Below the pieces are notes generated by a model. That model ran no database searches. It was not told the DNA's origin and worked only from the letters and a program-made list of their open reading frames with translations. The translations under genes and the position numbers were made by a program. A DNA stretch of 64,000 bases from Fomitopsis serialis (lineage: Eukaryota; Basidiomycota; Agaricomycetes; Polyporales; Fomitopsidaceae): contig NW_025954961.1 in the NCBI RefSeq assembly GCF_022376445.1, positions 434,001-498,000 on the forward strand, in the 5' to 3' direction. This document shows, one piece after another, positions 61,207 through 64,000 of the stretch (positions are counted from its first letter, which is position 1; each line of letters begins with the position of its first letter).

Positions 61207-61856
61207 AAGCGGGTGGGGCGGCGTGCGGCCCCCATTTTGCTGTGGTTTCTGTTGACGTAGCGGTGTAAGATCATGATGAGAGGTTATGTGCAAGTGATTG
61301 TATCCTTGGGTTCCGGTATACGTTTGGAGGGCTGTACGATGATAGGTGTTGGAGCTGTTGTATCAAACTTCCCAGTGTTTACTAGTCTCACTCTCGTGAC
61401 CGAAGTCGGCGAATTGTCTCAACTTGTCCAGCGGGGTACCCGAGTATGTCTTGTACCATCATCGTACAGCAATCATGTAGTCACAAGGAGTTGGGCCGGG
61501 ACGTTCATCCATTCTTCACACGAAGAACAGTGAGGCTAAAGTCCGGAGGTACTATACATGTACTGATAGTAAGACCATCACAGAGACCAGAAGCATCGTT
61601 CCCTTTGTCGTCTCATTCACACAGCTCGTCATCCTGCAGTTCACAAGACCTTGGTGCACACAGCAGATCGTCTTCGTGTTTGATTCTCGTACTAAGTTAC
61701 TTACCCACCAGGCGTGTTACGTAAGGTTACGCGCCTCTTTCGCGATTCTACGGGTACATACACGAATGTACCACGGTTTCGTCTCGGGACCGAGCCTCAC
61801 TGTTGCCAAGTACCCCGCGCCCCCTCCAGACGCGGGCGACTTGACAGACATACGGT
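61207..61856. other. Convergent 3' region GFD2-like / LAG1
   Basis: 650 bp between converging stop codons, T-rich, with no supported gene, repeat or RNA structure. Confidence 0.4.
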
Positions 61857-63571
61857 CTAGTCCTCCTTGTCGTTCACATCGTCATCGTCGTCGTCGTCGT
61901 AGTCTTCTTCGTCGGAACGATCGTCTTGCACATCCGCGGCTTCTGACGCAACCGCCCTGTACGCAATGCGCCAGATGAGGAAGTACCAAAAGAGATTGAG
62001 GAACTGTAGGAGCAGGATGGGCGTGAAGATCTGGTATTTCATCCACCACACCATCCAAACGCCGTCCTCAGGAAACCAGCGTTTCGATGTCTCTCTGTGG
62101 ATGATGCGAACTCGGTGAGGCAGAGGCGAGACGCACAGAAAATCGATGACGTACGGCATGAGATCGAACTGGGTCCATACGGAATGCAACATGACGATAT
62201 TCAGCCAGTGCCTAAAATACGACCATATGCCGATGAACACGACGAAGGAGACTGTTTTCGTGCGCGTGTATTGGATGTAGTTCATTAGCTTGGAGAACTG
62301 CAACAGTACCGTTGAGAACTCTGGCTTCAAACCCAATGTTGTTCACGTACTGCGAGGAAGGCATCCGGGACGTCCATGCTGAGATAGACAGCGTTCCCAA
62401 TGAGAGTCATGTTACCAGGTAGCTCCATCTATAGAGACAATGTGAGAAAGGTACCTCGACGGAAGCGTCAGACGTACCCGACGAGCCATAATGTGACGAA
62501 GTGGTGCGCTACAAGTTCGTGGTAGTCCTTCCGCGGTTTCTCCAGGTTGAATATGAGAACGATGAGCTGCTGACACCAGTAGGCTGCTTGCATGAGATAA
62601 TAGGTTTTAAGCTCTGGCTTCATATCCCAGTGTGGATAATCTGAGGCGCAGACGTGAGCTGAATCGTCTGCAGAAATCATCGTTCAGACATGCCTATCCA
62701 GAAGTGTTCGGTGCGATACCACCACGTCGGCAGCTGTGCCATGATACGCTGCGAAATGTTATGGTCATGATAGCGTATGAGGTCCTGGAAGACCTACGAT
62801 TCCCCATGAACCCATGACAGCGAAGTAAGCCATCGCGTATCCCTGCTCCCCAAACCGTGCGAGCTTCGCCTGTTTCTTGATGCCGAACCACTGCGCTATC
62901 GACCGACAAATATGAAGTGTTACAACTTGCCGGACCCAAGACCAAAAGACAATATAATACGCGACGAAGGCGAGGTCCAGGAAGCCCTTCGCATAGCGGG
63001 GGTCGTCCGGGGAGGAGGTGGGAATATAGTGGGAGATGAGGAGGAGAGGGGTGAACGGGTTCGGAACTCCGGGCGCGACGTAGGGCGTTAAAACCTCCCA
63101 GTTGAGGTGGAGGACAACGACAAGGAGGAGTATTTTGAACGAGGACCCTGTTGTGGACATCAGGTCTCGACTGCAAGAAGCGGGAGAGCTGCGGCGAGTG
63201 GGTACGAGACGTACATGGCACAACAACCCATCTGAAGGAGCGAATATCCGCCCAGAGCCCTTCGGACTCAGTGGACCAAGGGTCTAATCCGCCAGCAGGG
63301 CTGGTGGAGGAGCGCACGGGCGAGTCGTACTGTGCGTCCAACGGCCTGCTGGAGCGTTAGCTAGCCCAGAAGAGCGCGTACGGTATCGACGCACGTCTGG
63401 GGCCTGAACGGGCCAGCCAAATGGTGCTGAGCATCTGTCCTGCGAGCACACGAGTTGGGTGTTAGCAGCAAGACGTCGCGCGGGGCGGCGTAGGCTCACT
63501 CGATGTTCTGGAGAGAGTCACGGAGACGGAGATTGGGCCTGCGAGCCTTAAGCTTCCGTTTCTGTACCATG
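61857..63571 (-). CDS. LAG1: Ceramide synthase LAG1 (TLC domain)
   Basis: ER membrane N-acyltransferase that joins sphingoid bases to very-long-chain acyl-CoA. The start is placed at ATG 63571 (MVQKRKLKARRPNLRLRDS). Two short introns (GTGAGC to CGCAG near 63440-63499; GTGCGT to CTCCAG near 63355-63405, with a GCTAAC branch) then lead in frame into LDAQYDSPVRSSTSPAGG, since the next exon has no ATG. Conserved text: FKILLLVVVLHLNWEVLTPY, DPRYAKGFLDLAFVAYYIVF, RFGEQGYAMAYFAVMGSWG, MAQLPTWWYRTEHFW, KPRKDYHELVAHHFVTLW (the Lag1 His-His motif), LSMDVPDAFLAFSKLMNYIQ. Several membrane segments. The tail is acidic (YDDDDDDDVNDKED). One base seems missing near 62416. Confidence 0.92.
61863..61915 (-). 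repeat. Acidic-codon microsatellite in LAG1 tail
   Basis: Plus-strand TCG/TCA triplets encode the Asp/Glu-rich cytosolic end of LAG1. Such acidic ends occur in fungal ceramide synthases, so the composition is expected though the exact length may vary. Confidence 0.7.
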
Positions 63572-63745
63572 GTGTGTGTGCAGCGGGGGAGCGGGCGGCG
63601 GTAGGGAGGAGGAGAGAGAGACGGCGGATTTCGGCGGACGTGCGCGCGAAGGGGTCGGACGCGAGTTGGCGCCCGACGCGCTCGGCACGGGAGCGTCGCC
63701 GGAGAGAGCACGCGGAGGCGCCCGTGTGCAGAGCGAGCAGCGGTC

Positions 63746-64000
63746 ATGTTCCCCACCAAGGGCCTCTTTGCTGCCCTCCCCTGCCCCGACAGACCCGCCT
63801 GCCGCCGCTCCGTCTGTCTCTTCAGCCATGCACCCGACGCGCGCGAGTCCTTCAGCGTCCACATCCCCGTCGACGCGCCCAAGGAAGCCCCCGTCGCGTC
63901 CTCGGCAGCTGTGCAGCCTAAGACTGCCATGTCTGTCCCTGCCAAACGCCCCATACCGTCTGCTGCAGCTGGAACAAGTACACCTGAGCCTCCACGTAAA
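63746..64000 (+). CDS. REX-type RNA exonuclease, 5' part only
   Basis: Runs off the window end. ATG at 63746 opens MFPTKGLFAALPCPDRPACR followed by RSVCLFSHAPD. A Cys/His group of this kind (CPxRxxCxR..CLFSH) stands at the N-terminus of fungal REX3/REX1-family 3'-5' RNA exonucleases, which trim RNase MRP RNA, U5 and 5S/tRNA ends. The rest in view is a Pro/Ala/Ser-rich linker (PKEAPVASSAAVQPKTAM); the catalytic DEDDh domain would lie beyond the window. Eighty-five codons are open with no break. It diverges from LAG1 over 174 bp, the shortest shared promoter here. Another CCCH-like protein is possible. Confidence 0.65.
   Translation, partial: MFPTKGLFAALPCPDRPACRRSVCLFSHAPDARESFSVHIPVDAPKEAPVASSAAVQPKTAMSVPAKRPIPSAAAGTSTPEPPRK

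Overview
The window looks like a stretch of nuclear genome from a basidiomycete fungus, probably an Agaricomycete. The evidence is GC-rich coding sequence, short GT..AG introns (mostly about 45-60 nt, often with a CTAAC-like branch site), and a gene set typical of mushroom-forming fungi: a fungal Zn2Cys6 regulator, a basidiomycete-type BTB protein, germin/spherulin-like cupins, and conserved housekeeping genes. No mobile element, tRNA, rRNA or CRISPR array was recognised.

Layout. 1-22.2 kb is dense housekeeping sequence with strands that mostly alternate: protein disulfide isomerase (+, 5' end missing), TCTP (-), UTP15 (+), CTNNBL1 (-), COQ6 (+), RBM42-like (-), RPL5 (+), MED17 (-), Zn2Cys6 factor (+), exonuclease III/AP endonuclease family (+), a GPI-anchored Ser/Thr/Asp-rich surface protein (-), VPS24/CHMP3 (+). 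22.6-43 kb carries IDH2 (+), an SSD1/DIS3L2-type RNB protein (+), an RPR2/SNM1-like zinc protein (-), a KCTD-like BTB protein (+), a small unknown gene (-), VID27 (+), glutamine synthetase (-), ERJ5 (-) and RRN7 (+). 44-49 kb has two tandem membrane-anchored germin-like cupins and a BTB/POZ gene (all +). 50-53.6 kb is a long low-complexity hypothetical gene (-). 53.6-58.3 kb is gene-poor. 58.3-64 kb holds the centromeric histone CENP-A (-), a GFD2-like DEDDh-fold protein (+), the ceramide synthase LAG1 (-) and the 5' end of a REX-type RNA exonuclease (+).

Working together. Four genes serve ribosome production: UTP15 (SSU processome), RPL5 (5S RNP), RRN7 (Pol I core factor) and the RPR2/SNM1-like protein (RNase P/MRP). 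Each sits at one side of a short divergent intergenic region. PDI and ERJ5 act in ER folding; COQ6 and IDH2 are mitochondrial; SSD1, the GPI-anchored protein and LAG1 bear on wall and membrane.

Main caveat: roughly 30 positions in conserved genes, including RPL5, glutamine synthetase, IDH2 and PDI, read correctly only if one base is assumed missing. Almost all are apparent -1 events, often in short homopolymers. I treat this as consensus error in the assembly rather than gene decay, so most coordinates given here span one or more frame breaks.
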